Shown: positions 30,996-42,019 of the stretch, one piece after another
How the letters are laid out: every line of letters starts with the position of its first letter
Numbering within the stretch: position 1 is the first letter of the stretch
Assembly (NCBI GenBank): GCA_011391635.1
Contig: JAABQD010000001.1
Coordinates: 1 to 64,000, forward strand
Reading direction: 5' to 3'
Length of the DNA stretch: 64,000 bases
DNA from: Sulfurimonas sp.
Lineage (GTDB): Bacteria; Campylobacterota; Campylobacteria; Campylobacterales; Sulfurimonadaceae
Notes under the pieces: generated by a model
Told to the model about the DNA's origin: nothing
Seen by the model: the letters and a program-made list of their open reading frames with translations, nothing else
The model's database searches: none
Program-made: the position numbers and the translations under genes

Positions 30996-32990
30996 TTAAA
31001 AAACAAGTTGCTCTTCTGCATTTGGTGTCGCTTCTGTTCGAGGTGGTTTAGATGTATCACTAAAATACTCTTTTTGTCCCCCAATATCCACTGCAATAAT
31101 TCCCTCTGGCATATCAAACTTTCTTGGCATCTGTGGATACATTTTTAATGCTTTTTCATAGTATCTCGAAAAAGCAGGTCCTGCAATTCTTCCTCCAGTT
31201 TCTAGGCGTTGCATTGGGGTATTATCATCATTTCCAAACCAAACAATAGTCTCTAGGCTAGGAGAATACCCCGCAAACCAGCCATCAATATTATTATTCG
31301 TTGTTCCTGTTTTACCTGCTATTTCTATGCCTTCTACTTTAGCTTTTGTCCCTGTTCCTCTTTCAACTACATCTTTGAGAATATTTGTCATCAAATAAGC
31401 TTGAGCAGGAGATGTGATGGTGCGGTGTTTTTCCTCTTTTTGAAAAATTATATTTGTATCTTTCTCAACAGAAGCAATCAAATTGACCTCTACTTGTTCT
31501 CCACTGTTTGCAAAAGAGCTATAAAATTTTGCAAGTTCAAGTGGAGACAGAGAAATCGTTCCAAGTGATACAGACATATTTTCTGGTATATCTTGCATCC
31601 CAAACTTTTTCAACTCTCTCAAAAGTGTATCAAGCCCTAAATCATTCACAAGATTAATAGTTGCAAGATTGCTTGAATGCACGAGAGCCTCTCGTAAACT
31701 TACTATCCCTTTATAATTATGTGCATAATTGCTCGGTTGCCATTTTTGTTGCTCCCCATCTTTTTGATAGGTATATGTTTTTGCCACATCTGCCAGTTCC
31801 GTTGCACCTGAGTAGCCTAAATCAATAGCTACCTGATAAATAAAGGGTTTGAAAGCGGATCCTGGTTGGCGTTTTCCTTGCGTTGCACGATTAAATGAAC
31901 TCTGCTTATAATCAACACTTCCTACTAGAGCAAGGACATCGCCATTTTTTGGATCTATACTCACTAACGCTCCATTCAAAACAGATGTATTAAGGTCAGT
32001 GAGATTTGGAGCTACTTTTCGTTTTTTTGCTGAATTTATTTCATTTTCTTTAATTGCATCTATTCTTTGAACAGCTTCATCATAAGCGAGTTTAAGTGAC
32101 TCTTCTGCTGCCTTTTGAAGTCGTAAATCAATCGTTGTATATATTTTATATCCGCCTGTTCTTATATCTTTGATTCCTTGGTCTGTCAATCTTCGTACAA
32201 TTTCATCTACCACAAAAGGTGCCATATTCTGTGTAAGCGTATCATCATACACTTTTGGATTTTCTGCTGTTGCTTGTTTATATGTTCCTTCATCAATCCA
32301 TCCGAGTGAGTACATTCTTGAGATTACACGGTTGGCTCTACCCATCGAAATTTCATAATTTTTTGTAGGTGCATAAGAGCTAGGTGCTTTTGGAAGACCT
32401 ACTAATATCGCCATCTCTTTGAGTGTTAAATCAGAAAGTTCCTTATGAAAATAGCCATCTGCTGCTGTTTTAATGCCATAGTAGGAGTGTCCAAAATAAA
32501 TTTCATTTAAATATCTCTCTAAAATTTCCTCTTTTGTAAGAGCTGCTTCGAGTATGACCGAATAGATAAGTTCTTTGACTTTTCTTGATATTTTTTTCTC
32601 TCGTGTTAAGAGTTTGTTTTTGACAAGTTGCTGTGTAATTGTACTCGCACCCTCGACCATTTTTCCAGCTTCGATATCTTTGATAATTGCACGAAAGATA
32701 GCATCAATATTGACACCTTGATGCTCAAAAAAAGTTGTATCTTCAATCGCTAAAAGTGCTTCAATTACTCTAGGTGGTATTTCACTAAATGGAGCGTAGT
32801 ATCGATGCTCCTCATCAAAAATATTTGCGATTTTTTCGCCATTTTTATCATAGACTCTTGTCGTAACCGAAGGATGATAATCGACCAAAGAGCTTACATC
32901 GTAATCAAATACTTTGAGATAAAAGCCAATAATCACAAAAGGAGATAACAGTCCTAACATAAAAAGTGTAAAAAATATCTGTTTTTTCAT
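30996..32990 (-). CDS. Penicillin-binding protein 1A (class A)
   Basis: Transglycosylase EDTTFFEHQGVN, EGASTITQQLVKN; transpeptidase SAFKPF and KTGTTNN. Confidence 0.93.
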   Translation of the reverse strand: MKKQIFFTLFMLGLLSPFVIIGFYLKVFDYDVSSLVDYHPSVTTRVYDKNGEKIANIFDEEHRYYAPFSEIPPRVIEALLAIEDTTFFEHQGVNIDAIFRAIIKDIEAGKMVEGASTITQQLVKNKLLTREKKISRKVKELIYSVILEAALTKEEILERYLNEIYFGHSYYGIKTAADGYFHKELSDLTLKEMAILVGLPKAPSSYAPTKNYEISMGRANRVISRMYSLGWIDEGTYKQATAENPKVYDDTLTQNMAPFVVDEIVRRLTDQGIKDIRTGGYKIYTTIDLRLQKAAEESLKLAYDEAVQRIDAIKENEINSAKKRKVAPNLTDLNTSVLNGALVSIDPKNGDVLALVGSVDYKQSSFNRATQGKRQPGSAFKPFIYQVAIDLGYSGATELADVAKTYTYQKDGEQQKWQPSNYAHNYKGIVSLREALVHSSNLATINLVNDLGLDTLLRELKKFGMQDIPENMSVSLGTISLSPLELAKFYSSFANSGEQVEVNLIASVEKDTNIIFQKEEKHRTITSPAQAYLMTNILKDVVERGTGTKAKVEGIEIAGKTGTTNNNIDGWFAGYSPSLETIVWFGNDDNTPMQRLETGGRIAGPAFSRYYEKALKMYPQMPRKFDMPEGIIAVDIGGQKEYFSDTSKPPRTEATPNAEEQLVF

Positions 32991-33676
32991 TCTCTAAATT
33001 TCCTATTTGCAAAATTTGCTTCAATTAATGTTTTTGTATAGTTGGCATGTGGATTTTCTAAAACACTCTGCATCGGACCACTTTCCACTACTTTGCCCTC
33101 TTTAATAACACAGATATCTTGACATAAACTCGATGCAGCAATGATATCATGGGTAACAAATAAAATTCTAAAATCAAACTCTTTTTGTAATTTTTTTAAA
33201 AGTTCCAAAATCAAAACTCTCGTCTCAAAATCTAATGCTGTTGTAGGCTCATCAAGTAATAATAGCTTAGGTTTAGATTCTAGTGCCATTGCTATTATCA
33301 CTCTTTGAAGCTGTCCGCCAGAGAGTTCTGGTGAAAATCTTTCCAGTAGTTCTAACTCAAGCCCAACCTTCGCAAAAAGTTCTTCTACATTTTGCGAAGA
33401 GGTAAAAAACTGCTTTTTTATCTTTGTTAAGGGAGAGAGTGCTGTAAAAGGGTTTTGAGGAACAAAAGAGAGTGTCTTCCCCGCTTTTAATTCAAAATCA
33501 CTCTCAACTTCTAACTCCAAATCCATATTACTAGGCAACATTTCCAAAAGTGCTTTGAGTGTGAGACTTTTACCACTTCCACTCTGCCCTACCAGTGCTA
33601 AAGAGGAGCGGATAGAAAAAGCTATATCGACTAAAGTTCTCTCATGATGTCTAATAGATAGTTTTTGGATTTTCAT
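32987..33676 (-). CDS. ABC transporter ATP-binding protein (Opp/Nik-like)
   Basis: GQSGSGKS, LSGGQLQRV, LLLLDEPT. Confidence 0.9.
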   Translation of the reverse strand: MKIQKLSIRHHERTLVDIAFSIRSSLALVGQSGSGKSLTLKALLEMLPSNMDLELEVESDFELKAGKTLSFVPQNPFTALSPLTKIKKQFFTSSQNVEELFAKVGLELELLERFSPELSGGQLQRVIIAMALESKPKLLLLDEPTTALDFETRVLILELLKKLQKEFDFRILFVTHDIIAASSLCQDICVIKEGKVVESGPMQSVLENPHANYTKTLIEANFANRKFRE

Positions 33677-33679
33677 TGC

Positions 33680-34780
33680 TTATTTTATCATAATCGTAGA
33701 GATTTTTTGACACAAGACTCTCAACTCATCACTACTTTGCCCTACTCTTGCTATCACTCGAATGATAGCTTTTGGCACTGTAGGTTGGCGAATCGCTCCA
33801 ATTGCAAATCCATTTTCATATAACTCTCGCTTCATTTCTATCACTTTTTTATTGTCATCTATCAATATTGGAGCAATGAGTGCGTCCATCTTTATCCCCA
33901 ACTCTTCATAGATGATTTTTTGGCGAAGTTTAATTTCTGTTTTTAACTCCTCTTTGTTTTGAACTATATATTTCAAAGAGTTGTGTGCCAAAAGTGTGTC
34001 ATACAAAGAGAGAGAAGTTGCATAGATGATAGGCTTTGCACGGTTTATAAGATACTCTACAATATGCTCTGAAGCCAAAATAAACGCTCCAAAACTTCCA
34101 TACGCTTTTCCCAAAGTTCCCATTTTTATATGATTTGGCTGTATTTTTATGTTGTAAAAATCATATACACCCATCAAATTATCCCCGATAACTCCACTGC
34201 TATGAGCTTCATCCACAATCAAAACTGTATCATCTCTCTTACAAATCTCAAAAACATCTGGATTTACAATATCTCCATCCATCGAGTAGATTCCCTCGAC
34301 TGCAACAATCTTTCTTTTGGCATGTGGAAACTTTAAAAAGAGATTTTTAAGTTCTTGCATATCATTATGTGCAAAGAAGTGAACTTCCACATGCCGAAGG
34401 TTGGATGCTAAAACTCCTGAAGCGTGGTACTTCTCATCCATAAAAAGAGCATCTCCCTTTCGCACAAGTGCTTCGATGAGTGCAATATTTGCATTAAATC
34501 CGCTTCCCAAAATCACTCCCTCTTCAAAACCATTTGCCTCACACAAAGCCCTCTCAAAATCTTGATGAATTTGATGGTAACCATTGACTAAAAGCGAAGC
34601 TTTGGAGCTGTGAAGCGGGAGTTGTGAGAGTTCTTGGCATGTGGAAGTGTGAAGCTCTTTGTTGTGCGATAGTCCCAAATAATCATTGGAAGCAAAATCT
34701 AAGATGTCGTTATTTACAACTTCTCTTGTTCTGTATCTTCCCGCTCGTTTGAGAGCTTTTAACTCTTTTGCGTAGAGCAC
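33680..34780 (-). CDS. Alpha-oxoamine synthase, BioF/Kbl-like
   Basis: NDYLGLSHN, VDEAHSSGVIG, GTLGKAYGSFGAF. Confidence 0.88.
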   Translation of the reverse strand: MLYAKELKALKRAGRYRTREVVNNDILDFASNDYLGLSHNKELHTSTCQELSQLPLHSSKASLLVNGYHQIHQDFERALCEANGFEEGVILGSGFNANIALIEALVRKGDALFMDEKYHASGVLASNLRHVEVHFFAHNDMQELKNLFLKFPHAKRKIVAVEGIYSMDGDIVNPDVFEICKRDDTVLIVDEAHSSGVIGDNLMGVYDFYNIKIQPNHIKMGTLGKAYGSFGAFILASEHIVEYLINRAKPIIYATSLSLYDTLLAHNSLKYIVQNKEELKTEIKLRQKIIYEELGIKMDALIAPILIDDNKKVIEMKRELYENGFAIGAIRQPTVPKAIIRVIARVGQSSDELRVLCQKISTIMIK

Positions 34781-35331
34781 TACGAAAACCTTTTTAACAC
34801 TTCTACGCTCAGACCCATCGCGGTACTCTCATACCCTTGCACCTCTTTTATGTAGCGTTTGCAAAAGCCCTCAACCATACAAGCCCCTGCTTTTCCACGC
34901 CACTCGCCACTCTTTAAATAACTCTCTAAATCATCCATATCAAACGCATGAAAAATATAATCCGTTGTTGAGATATCGATGAGTTTGAGTTTAGGACTTT
35001 GGTATATCATGCAAGTAATTATGCTTGTGACATTTCCACTTTGCGTCATCAAAATATTGCGTGCATCACTCTCACACTTTGCTTTTCTGAGGATGTGTCC
35101 TTGTGAAGTCACAACGGTATCGGCGACTAAAAGTGGATAATCTTGATAACCAAAAGCTTTTACATTCGCTTCATATTTTCCAAGTGTTGCTTGATAAACA
35201 AAGTTCTTTGGGCATGTGGAGATAATACTCTCTTCATCAAAATCAACACTTTGCTGAAGAAATTTTATGCCCGCTTCATTTAAGAGCATGGCACGGGTTT
35301 GGGAGGAGGAGGCTAATCGAATCATTTTCAA
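34780..35331 (-). CDS. maf: Maf-like nucleotide pyrophosphatase
   Basis: RLASSSQTRAMLL, LVADTVV, ESTAMGLSVE. Confidence 0.88.
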   Translation of the reverse strand: MKMIRLASSSQTRAMLLNEAGIKFLQQSVDFDEESIISTCPKNFVYQATLGKYEANVKAFGYQDYPLLVADTVVTSQGHILRKAKCESDARNILMTQSGNVTSIITCMIYQSPKLKLIDISTTDYIFHAFDMDDLESYLKSGEWRGKAGACMVEGFCKRYIKEVQGYESTAMGLSVEVLKRFS

Positions 35332-35334
35332 AGC

Positions 35335-35817
35335 CTAAAAGCTGTTGGAGAGAAAAGTTCCTAAAAATATTGCGATAATACCAAGAACTATATTTACAGG
35401 AACCATAAATTTTCCGATAAGTTCGAGTGAAAATTTCGCACCGACCATATCTCCCTCGTTAATAAGTTTCACCGCTCTGTTTCTTCTTAAAATCATCACA
35501 GTAAGGTTAATAAACATCAGTGTCCAAATCCCCTCTTTAGCGTACCCTAAAGTGGCAAATTCACTGCTAGAAATCGCATACCCTTTAACCATAAAAATTG
35601 CCGTAACAAGTAAAATAATCGTAAATGGAGCGACGATGCAAAAGAGTCGCTTGAGTGCATGAGCAATGCGTTCTAACCTTTTTATAGGGGACTCGATTTC
35701 CATAAATGAGGCGTGTGCCGCAAAGCGTAATGCTATCATCCCGCCGACCCAAACTACAGCACTGATGACATGCAAAAAAATGATAATAGTTTTATATTCG
35801 ACGAAAAACTCTTGCAT
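35335..35817 (-). CDS. Integral membrane protein
   Basis: Four predicted TM segments, IIFLHVISAVVWVGGMIA. Confidence 0.75.
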   Translation of the reverse strand: MQEFFVEYKTIIIFLHVISAVVWVGGMIALRFAAHASFMEIESPIKRLERIAHALKRLFCIVAPFTIILLVTAIFMVKGYAISSSEFATLGYAKEGIWTLMFINLTVMILRRNRAVKLINEGDMVGAKFSLELIGKFMVPVNIVLGIIAIFLGTFLSNSF

Positions 35818-38381
35818 TAACCAAGAACCTTTGTGATGTACTTGAGTGCTTCAACTTTTGCTTCTTCGACTTTTGTGACATCTTTGCCACCTGCTTGTGC
35901 AAAGTCAGGGCGACCGCCACCGCCACCGCCAAGGATTGGAGCAATATTTTTAATCCAATCTCCAGCTTTTGCGTCTGAGCCTTTGACACCCGCAGCCAAC
36001 ATCACTTTGTCCCCTTTTACTTGAAAAAGCATCACGCAGAGTGACTCATGTTGGTTTTTAAGTTCATCAATTTTTTCTTTGATATCGCCTGTTGCAAGTT
36101 CATCCACAATCACAGCTATGCCGTTGATCATATCTGCTTTTATCTCTACTTTTGCAGAGTGTTGTGCTTCTTGAAGTTCCTCTTTCAACTCTTTTACATT
36201 TGATTTAAGTCTTGCAATCCCTGCTAAAATATCTAAGTTTTTCACATCCGATTGAACCTGTTGCATAAGCGTTCTTTGCTCTGTAAAATAGTTGTATGCT
36301 GCATGACCGCAAACTGCTTCGATTCGGCGAACTCCGGCACTTACTCCACTCTCTTTTGTGATGATAAATGAGCCGATGTTTGCGGAATTTTGGACATGCA
36401 CACCGCCACAAAATTCAACACTTGTATCTGCAAAACTTACAACGCGTACTTCATCGCCATACTTTTCGCCAAACTGTGCTTTTGCACCGCTTTTTTTAGC
36501 CTCTTCGATGTTCATAACTTCTGTTTTAGCTTGTAAGCCTCTTGAGACTTCATAATTTACTTTTGCCTCAATTGCTTCAAGCTCGGCATGTGTAAGTGCT
36601 TTTGGATGAGAAAAATCAAATCGAAGTCTATCTGCTTCAACAAGTGAACCCGCCTGAGAAATATGGTCTCCCAAAACATCAAAAAGTACCGCGTGTAAAA
36701 GGTGAGTTGCTGAGTGGTGTTTTGTGATTTCATTTCTGCTTATATCCACAATCGCTTCAACAACATTTCCCACTTTTATCTCTTTTGTTACTGAGATTTG
36801 AGACATATTCAGACCGAAGAATTTTTTAGTATCATGCACTTTTGCTAAAAATTCCAGTTCACCGCTATCACCGCATTGTCCGCCGCTTTGTGCATAAAAT
36901 GGGGTAATATCTAAAAGCACCCAACCATTCATTCCCGCAGACAACTTCTCAACATTATGGTAGTTTTCATCGAGTAAAGCTAGAACTTCAACCGAATGTT
37001 CCGTGTGCTCATAACCGATAAATGTGTTTTCACCAAATCTTTCTAAAAGCTGTTTAAAGTCTCCATGAACTGCATCATCTCCACTTCCCTTCCAAGCCGC
37101 CTTTGCCCGTGTTCTTTGCTCTAACATTAGCTCTTCAAACTTCGCACTGTCAAGTTCTAAATGCTTCTCTTTGAGCATATCTTCCGTCAAATCGAGTGGA
37201 AAACCGAAAGTGTCGTAGAGTTTAAAAGCCACTTCTCCACTAAAAATATTTTTTGTGTTTTTTAACTCTTCATTAAAAAGTTCAATTCCAGACGCAATAG
37301 TCTTAAAAAATCTTGCCTCTTCAAGTTCGATTTGCTCTTTGACAACTTCTGCTTTTTGTGCCAAATAGTCATACTCTTTGCCCATAATTGCGACAACAGT
37401 ATCGACTAGTTTGTACATAAATGGCTCACTAAATCCAAGTAAATATCCATGTCTTACACCACGGCGAAGAATACGACGAAGAACATATCCACGCCCCTCG
37501 TTTGAGAAGTTTACACCCTGAGCAAGAAGAAAAAGTGCTGTTCGAATGTGGTCTGCGATTACACGAAAAGATGCACCGCTAGAGTAAACATACTCTTTGC
37601 CAATAAGTTTTTCCACATGCTGGATGATTGGCATAAACAAAGATGAACCATAATTGCTTGTTACACCTTCGCTGATTGCTACAACTCTCTCAAGCCCCAT
37701 ACCTGTATCGATAGAAGGTTTTGGAAGAGGTGTGAGTGTACCATCTGCACTTCGCTCATACTGCATAAATACAAGGTTCCAAATCTCTAAAAATCTGTCG
37801 CCCTCGCCGCCCATATAATCCTCAGCTCCTGAAAAAGCCTCTGCACCTTGGTCAAAGAAGATTTCACTACATGGTCCGCATGGTCCTGTATCGCCCATCT
37901 GCCAGAAATTATCAGCATCGCCTAGACGCATAATGCGTTCTTTGCTTACATGTTTGAGCCAAAGAAGTTCTGCTTCATCATCGCTCTCATGTACTGTTAC
38001 CCAAAGTTTTTCAACTGGAAATTTAAGAACCTCAGTAATAAATTCCCAAGCATAATCAATCGCCTCTTCTTTGAAGTAGTTGCCAAAACTGAAGTTGCCA
38101 AGCATCTCAAAGAAAGTGTGGTGACGCGCTGTGTGACCAACATTCTCTAAGTCATTGTGTTTACCACCCGCACGAATACATGTCTGGCAAGAAGTCGCCC
38201 GAGGATTCTCTGGAACTGGAATTTCGCCAGTAAAAATTGACTTAAAAGGCACCATTCCTGCGTTATTAAAAAGCAAAGTTGCATCATCTGGAACAAGCGG
38301 AGCACTTGCAATTCTATCGTGGTTTTTTGATTCAAAAAATTTTAAAAATTCTTCTCTAATATCCATCGTGTTTCTCTTCAT
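35817..38381 (-). CDS. alaS: Alanyl-tRNA synthetase
   Basis: [60 protein letters not shown]. Confidence 0.97.
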   Translation of the reverse strand: MKRNTMDIREEFLKFFESKNHDRIASAPLVPDDATLLFNNAGMVPFKSIFTGEIPVPENPRATSCQTCIRAGGKHNDLENVGHTARHHTFFEMLGNFSFGNYFKEEAIDYAWEFITEVLKFPVEKLWVTVHESDDEAELLWLKHVSKERIMRLGDADNFWQMGDTGPCGPCSEIFFDQGAEAFSGAEDYMGGEGDRFLEIWNLVFMQYERSADGTLTPLPKPSIDTGMGLERVVAISEGVTSNYGSSLFMPIIQHVEKLIGKEYVYSSGASFRVIADHIRTALFLLAQGVNFSNEGRGYVLRRILRRGVRHGYLLGFSEPFMYKLVDTVVAIMGKEYDYLAQKAEVVKEQIELEEARFFKTIASGIELFNEELKNTKNIFSGEVAFKLYDTFGFPLDLTEDMLKEKHLELDSAKFEELMLEQRTRAKAAWKGSGDDAVHGDFKQLLERFGENTFIGYEHTEHSVEVLALLDENYHNVEKLSAGMNGWVLLDITPFYAQSGGQCGDSGELEFLAKVHDTKKFFGLNMSQISVTKEIKVGNVVEAIVDISRNEITKHHSATHLLHAVLFDVLGDHISQAGSLVEADRLRFDFSHPKALTHAELEAIEAKVNYEVSRGLQAKTEVMNIEEAKKSGAKAQFGEKYGDEVRVVSFADTSVEFCGGVHVQNSANIGSFIITKESGVSAGVRRIEAVCGHAAYNYFTEQRTLMQQVQSDVKNLDILAGIARLKSNVKELKEELQEAQHSAKVEIKADMINGIAVIVDELATGDIKEKIDELKNQHESLCVMLFQVKGDKVMLAAGVKGSDAKAGDWIKNIAPILGGGGGGRPDFAQAGGKDVTKVEEAKVEALKYITKVLG

Positions 38382-38449
38382 ATAAAAATTGCGCGATTAT
38401 ACCTAAAAAAGGCACTTATCCCACTTAGTGTAAAATATTTTTTTAATTT

Positions 38450-39865
38450 TTAACAAATCACAACACTCTTGATTTCACTCATCTCTTCGATGGCAAAGCG
38501 TGGACCTTCTCGACCTATACCGCTGAGTTTCAGACCGCCATAAGGCTGAATATCAAAACGCAGAGTTGGCATGTCGTTGATGACTATGCCACCTGCATCT
38601 AGCTCTGAAATTGCTTTTTTTGTAAGTGCTAAATCATTTGTAAAAACTGAAAATTGTAAGCCATAAGGGGAGTTATTCATCCGTGGAAGTGCATCTTCAA
38701 AACTCTCTACTTTTACTAAAGAAACTATGGGTGCAAATACCTCTTCGCATACGATTGCCATATCATCTGTGACATTTGCCATCACGCAAGGATGAAACAT
38801 TCTGCCCTCGCGGTGAGGCTCTAAAAGTGCGACTGCCCCCTCATGTATGGCAGATTCAACCCAGCCCATTGCGCGAATCGCCGCTGCATCGTCAATAAGT
38901 GGTCCCATAAAAGTAGTATCATCATAAGGAGAACCTACAACCAGTTTTTTTGTCTCTTCTGCCATGAGAGAAGCAAAAGTATCATAAATATCTTGATGCA
39001 CATAGATGCGTTGCAGGGAAATACAAACCTGCCCGGAGTTTACAAATGCACCCAAAGCACAACGAGCAGCGGCATGTGGAAGGTCTGCACTCTTGTCTAT
39101 AAAAGTCGCTGCATTACCGCCAAGCTCTAAACTTACCTTTTTTATCCCTGCACTTTTGGCGATAATCGCCCCCACGGGAACACTTCCCGTAAAACTTATC
39201 ACACGGGGAATGTCGCTTGTAACCAAAGCACTTCCAACCTCCGCATCACCATACACTACACTTAGAGCATTTGGCACGGCATGTGGACTTTCAACGAAGA
39301 GTTTTGCAAATTTATACGCAGTAAGTGGAGCTTCTGGAGTTGGCTTGAGAACAACCGCATTTCCAGCCACAAGTGCGGGTGCTAATTTATGGGCGATAAG
39401 ATTGAGCGGAAAGTTAAAAGGTGTAATCGCAACCACAACTCCAGCAGGCTCACGGGTAAAATAAGCGATAGTTTTTTTACCGCTGTTCATGGCATCTGTG
39501 TTGATAGTTTCGCCATGCATGGTTCGCATCGTCTCAGCAGATAAAGTCACAGTCTCTATACATCTATCAACTTCGATTCTTGAATATGTAATGGGTTTGC
39601 CCACTTCATCGGTAATCGTTTTTGCGATATCCTCTTTATTCTCTTGTAACTTTTGTGCCACATCTAAAAGCCAATTGCATCTTTGTGCAAGCGTTGATTT
39701 CTTAGTTGCACATGCCGCTTCTTTGGCAATGAGCAAAGCTTTTTTTGCATCTTCAGCATCACAAATTGGGGCAAAAGAGACAACTTCTCCACTATAAGGG
39801 CTTTTTCTTTGACTTAAATTTTCTTTTGTCGCTTCTGTTGAGCCAAAAAATATTTTTGCTTGCAT
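38450..39865 (-). CDS. Aldehyde dehydrogenase family protein
   Basis: VTPFNFPLN, FTGSVPVG, LELGGNAATFI, NSGQVCISLQRIYV. Start trimmed from 39907 to MQAKIFFGSTE. Confidence 0.9.
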   Translation of the reverse strand: MQAKIFFGSTEATKENLSQRKSPYSGEVVSFAPICDAEDAKKALLIAKEAACATKKSTLAQRCNWLLDVAQKLQENKEDIAKTITDEVGKPITYSRIEVDRCIETVTLSAETMRTMHGETINTDAMNSGKKTIAYFTREPAGVVVAITPFNFPLNLIAHKLAPALVAGNAVVLKPTPEAPLTAYKFAKLFVESPHAVPNALSVVYGDAEVGSALVTSDIPRVISFTGSVPVGAIIAKSAGIKKVSLELGGNAATFIDKSADLPHAAARCALGAFVNSGQVCISLQRIYVHQDIYDTFASLMAEETKKLVVGSPYDDTTFMGPLIDDAAAIRAMGWVESAIHEGAVALLEPHREGRMFHPCVMANVTDDMAIVCEEVFAPIVSLVKVESFEDALPRMNNSPYGLQFSVFTNDLALTKKAISELDAGGIVINDMPTLRFDIQPYGGLKLSGIGREGPRFAIEEMSEIKSVVIC

Positions 39866-39878
39866 TGTAAGATTTCCT

Positions 39879-42017
39879 TTATTTCGTTTTAAACTCGAAA
39901 ACACCATCGAATTCTATTATATTTTCTTCCAAAAGGTGTGTGCATCTCTCTGAATAAAGTTCATACAGAGGCTTTTTATAGGTTTCATAAAGCGTATCAA
40001 ATATCTCTTTGGATTTTTTAAATTCTGCATTTAAGTAAAAATTATGTGCTTTATAATAGACTTCAAGTTCTATTTGCTTTTGCTCATCTGCTTCGCCTAA
40101 AGATAACACTTCATAAATTTCTACGGGTTCAGCTTTACCTTTTACACGCACTTTATCTAAGAGTTGCATCACATAAGAGTCTTTTAATTTTGCTTTTGTA
40201 AATTCCGAAATTATAAGTCTTACTTTATAGGGTTTACACAAACCCTCAAGACGTGATGCAAGATTTACAGCATCGCCAATGATAGTGTAATCAGAACGCC
40301 CCAAAGAACCTATTTCTCCAACAATGACACTTCCAGTATTTATACCAATCCCATAATCCACATCAAAACCAAAATCTTTTTTTATTTTTTTATTTAAAAA
40401 GTCTCTCTGTGCTATCTGTTCAAGTGCCGTTTTTACTGCTTCATCCGCATGATTTGCAACTGCCAAAGGTGCATTCCAGTACGCCATAATTGCATCGCCT
40501 ATAAACTTATCAATCGTCCCTTGATGCTTCTCAACAGAAACAACCATAGCGTTCATATAAAAGTTTAAAAAATCTGTCACTCTTTTTGGCGAGTGAAGCT
40601 CTTCTGAGATAGTGGTAAAACCTCGTATGTCAGAGAAATAGATACTTACCTCCACCTCTTTAGAAGTAAAATTTGTCGCATCAGGGTTGGCTAGTAAATC
40701 ATCCATAACCTGCTTCGATACTTTTTTTGAGAAGCTATTTTTTACCATCATTTTTTGGCGATATTCAAAGATATAATTGACACCTAACATCCCAATAAGC
40801 GACAAAATCATAGAAAAAAGTGGGAAAACAGTGTTGATAATAATATATTCATGAAAAAGTAAATAGGAGTTAAAATATAAAAGAGACGCAAATGAAAAAG
40901 GATAAACAACGACAAGCAATAACATGGATAATCGTGAATAGAGCATCACAACCACAAAAACAATACAGAGTATCATCAAAATATCTATGAGTTCAATAGT
41001 GGATGGCTTTTGTAACATATCTTGATTGATAAGATTATCAATCACATTGGCATGAATTTCCACTCCAGCTATAACACTCTCCATCGGAGTTGAACGAAGG
41101 TCCATAAGTCCGTATGCCGAAGTACCTACAAGAGCAATTTTACCCTCAATAGATGCTTTATCAAATTTGTTATTGAAAATATCTACTGCTGAAATATATT
41201 CGTAACTTTTAGCCGACCCTCGAAAGTTGATATGAACTCTTCCAAATCTGTCTGTAGGAATAGTTACAGAACCTAGCTGTACGCTCTCTACCCCTGATTC
41301 ACCATACGAAATAACGACCTTTTGAGCATCACTCATAATACGGTAGAGTTCAAAAGCCAAAGAGGGATAAAGCATCTCATCATACTTAATCATGAGCGGA
41401 ACACTTCTGATAATCCCAGCTTCATCGGGAATATTATTCATAAAACCACTTGAATATCCTGATTTTTGAATACTTTCAAGATTTGTTAACACTCCCTTGG
41501 CATGTGGAAAAAATTCTATCTCTTGTTTGTTTTTTTCGACAAATATTACTGGAACTGTAGGAGCATCTTTGGTATTATTCTTATCAAAATCAAAAACATA
41601 GCCCAAAATAGCAGGGGTTGAGGCTATGGTCTCTGAGAGTATCGCATCATAATCTGGCAAACCCTCTCTTTGTATATTCCACTCTTTGGCAAATTTTTGA
41701 GGAGAGGTTTTATCCGCCTCACTAAAAACAATATCAAGCCCGATAATGCCAACACCACTCTCTTGTAAATTGGTCAAAATCTTTGCAAATTTATCTCTCT
41801 CCCACGGCCACTGACCAAGCTCTTTGATACTTTTTTCATCGATATCTATGATTACAATCGTATCGCTTACTTTCTCAGTGCCTCGGAAATTGAAGTATAA
41901 ATCTCGTACACGATTATCGATCGATTCAAAGTAACTTGGTAAAAAGAGATAAGAAGTTGTGAGGAGCAATGAGATAAATACAAAGAGAAGGAAGAGAACT
42001 TTGTATTTATCTTTCAT
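39879..42017 (-). CDS. CHASE2 domain class III adenylate/guanylate cyclase
   Basis: CHASE2 (VIIDIDEKSIKELGQWPWERDKFA), three TMs, cyclase domain (FSDIRGFTTISE, DKFIGDAIMAYWNAP, GRSDYTIIGDAVNLASRLE). Confidence 0.93.
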   Translation of the reverse strand: MKDKYKVLFLLFVFISLLLTTSYLFLPSYFESIDNRVRDLYFNFRGTEKVSDTIVIIDIDEKSIKELGQWPWERDKFAKILTNLQESGVGIIGLDIVFSEADKTSPQKFAKEWNIQREGLPDYDAILSETIASTPAILGYVFDFDKNNTKDAPTVPVIFVEKNKQEIEFFPHAKGVLTNLESIQKSGYSSGFMNNIPDEAGIIRSVPLMIKYDEMLYPSLAFELYRIMSDAQKVVISYGESGVESVQLGSVTIPTDRFGRVHINFRGSAKSYEYISAVDIFNNKFDKASIEGKIALVGTSAYGLMDLRSTPMESVIAGVEIHANVIDNLINQDMLQKPSTIELIDILMILCIVFVVVMLYSRLSMLLLVVVYPFSFASLLYFNSYLLFHEYIIINTVFPLFSMILSLIGMLGVNYIFEYRQKMMVKNSFSKKVSKQVMDDLLANPDATNFTSKEVEVSIYFSDIRGFTTISEELHSPKRVTDFLNFYMNAMVVSVEKHQGTIDKFIGDAIMAYWNAPLAVANHADEAVKTALEQIAQRDFLNKKIKKDFGFDVDYGIGINTGSVIVGEIGSLGRSDYTIIGDAVNLASRLEGLCKPYKVRLIISEFTKAKLKDSYVMQLLDKVRVKGKAEPVEIYEVLSLGEADEQKQIELEVYYKAHNFYLNAEFKKSKEIFDTLYETYKKPLYELYSERCTHLLEENIIEFDGVFEFKTK

Positions 42018-42019
42018 GG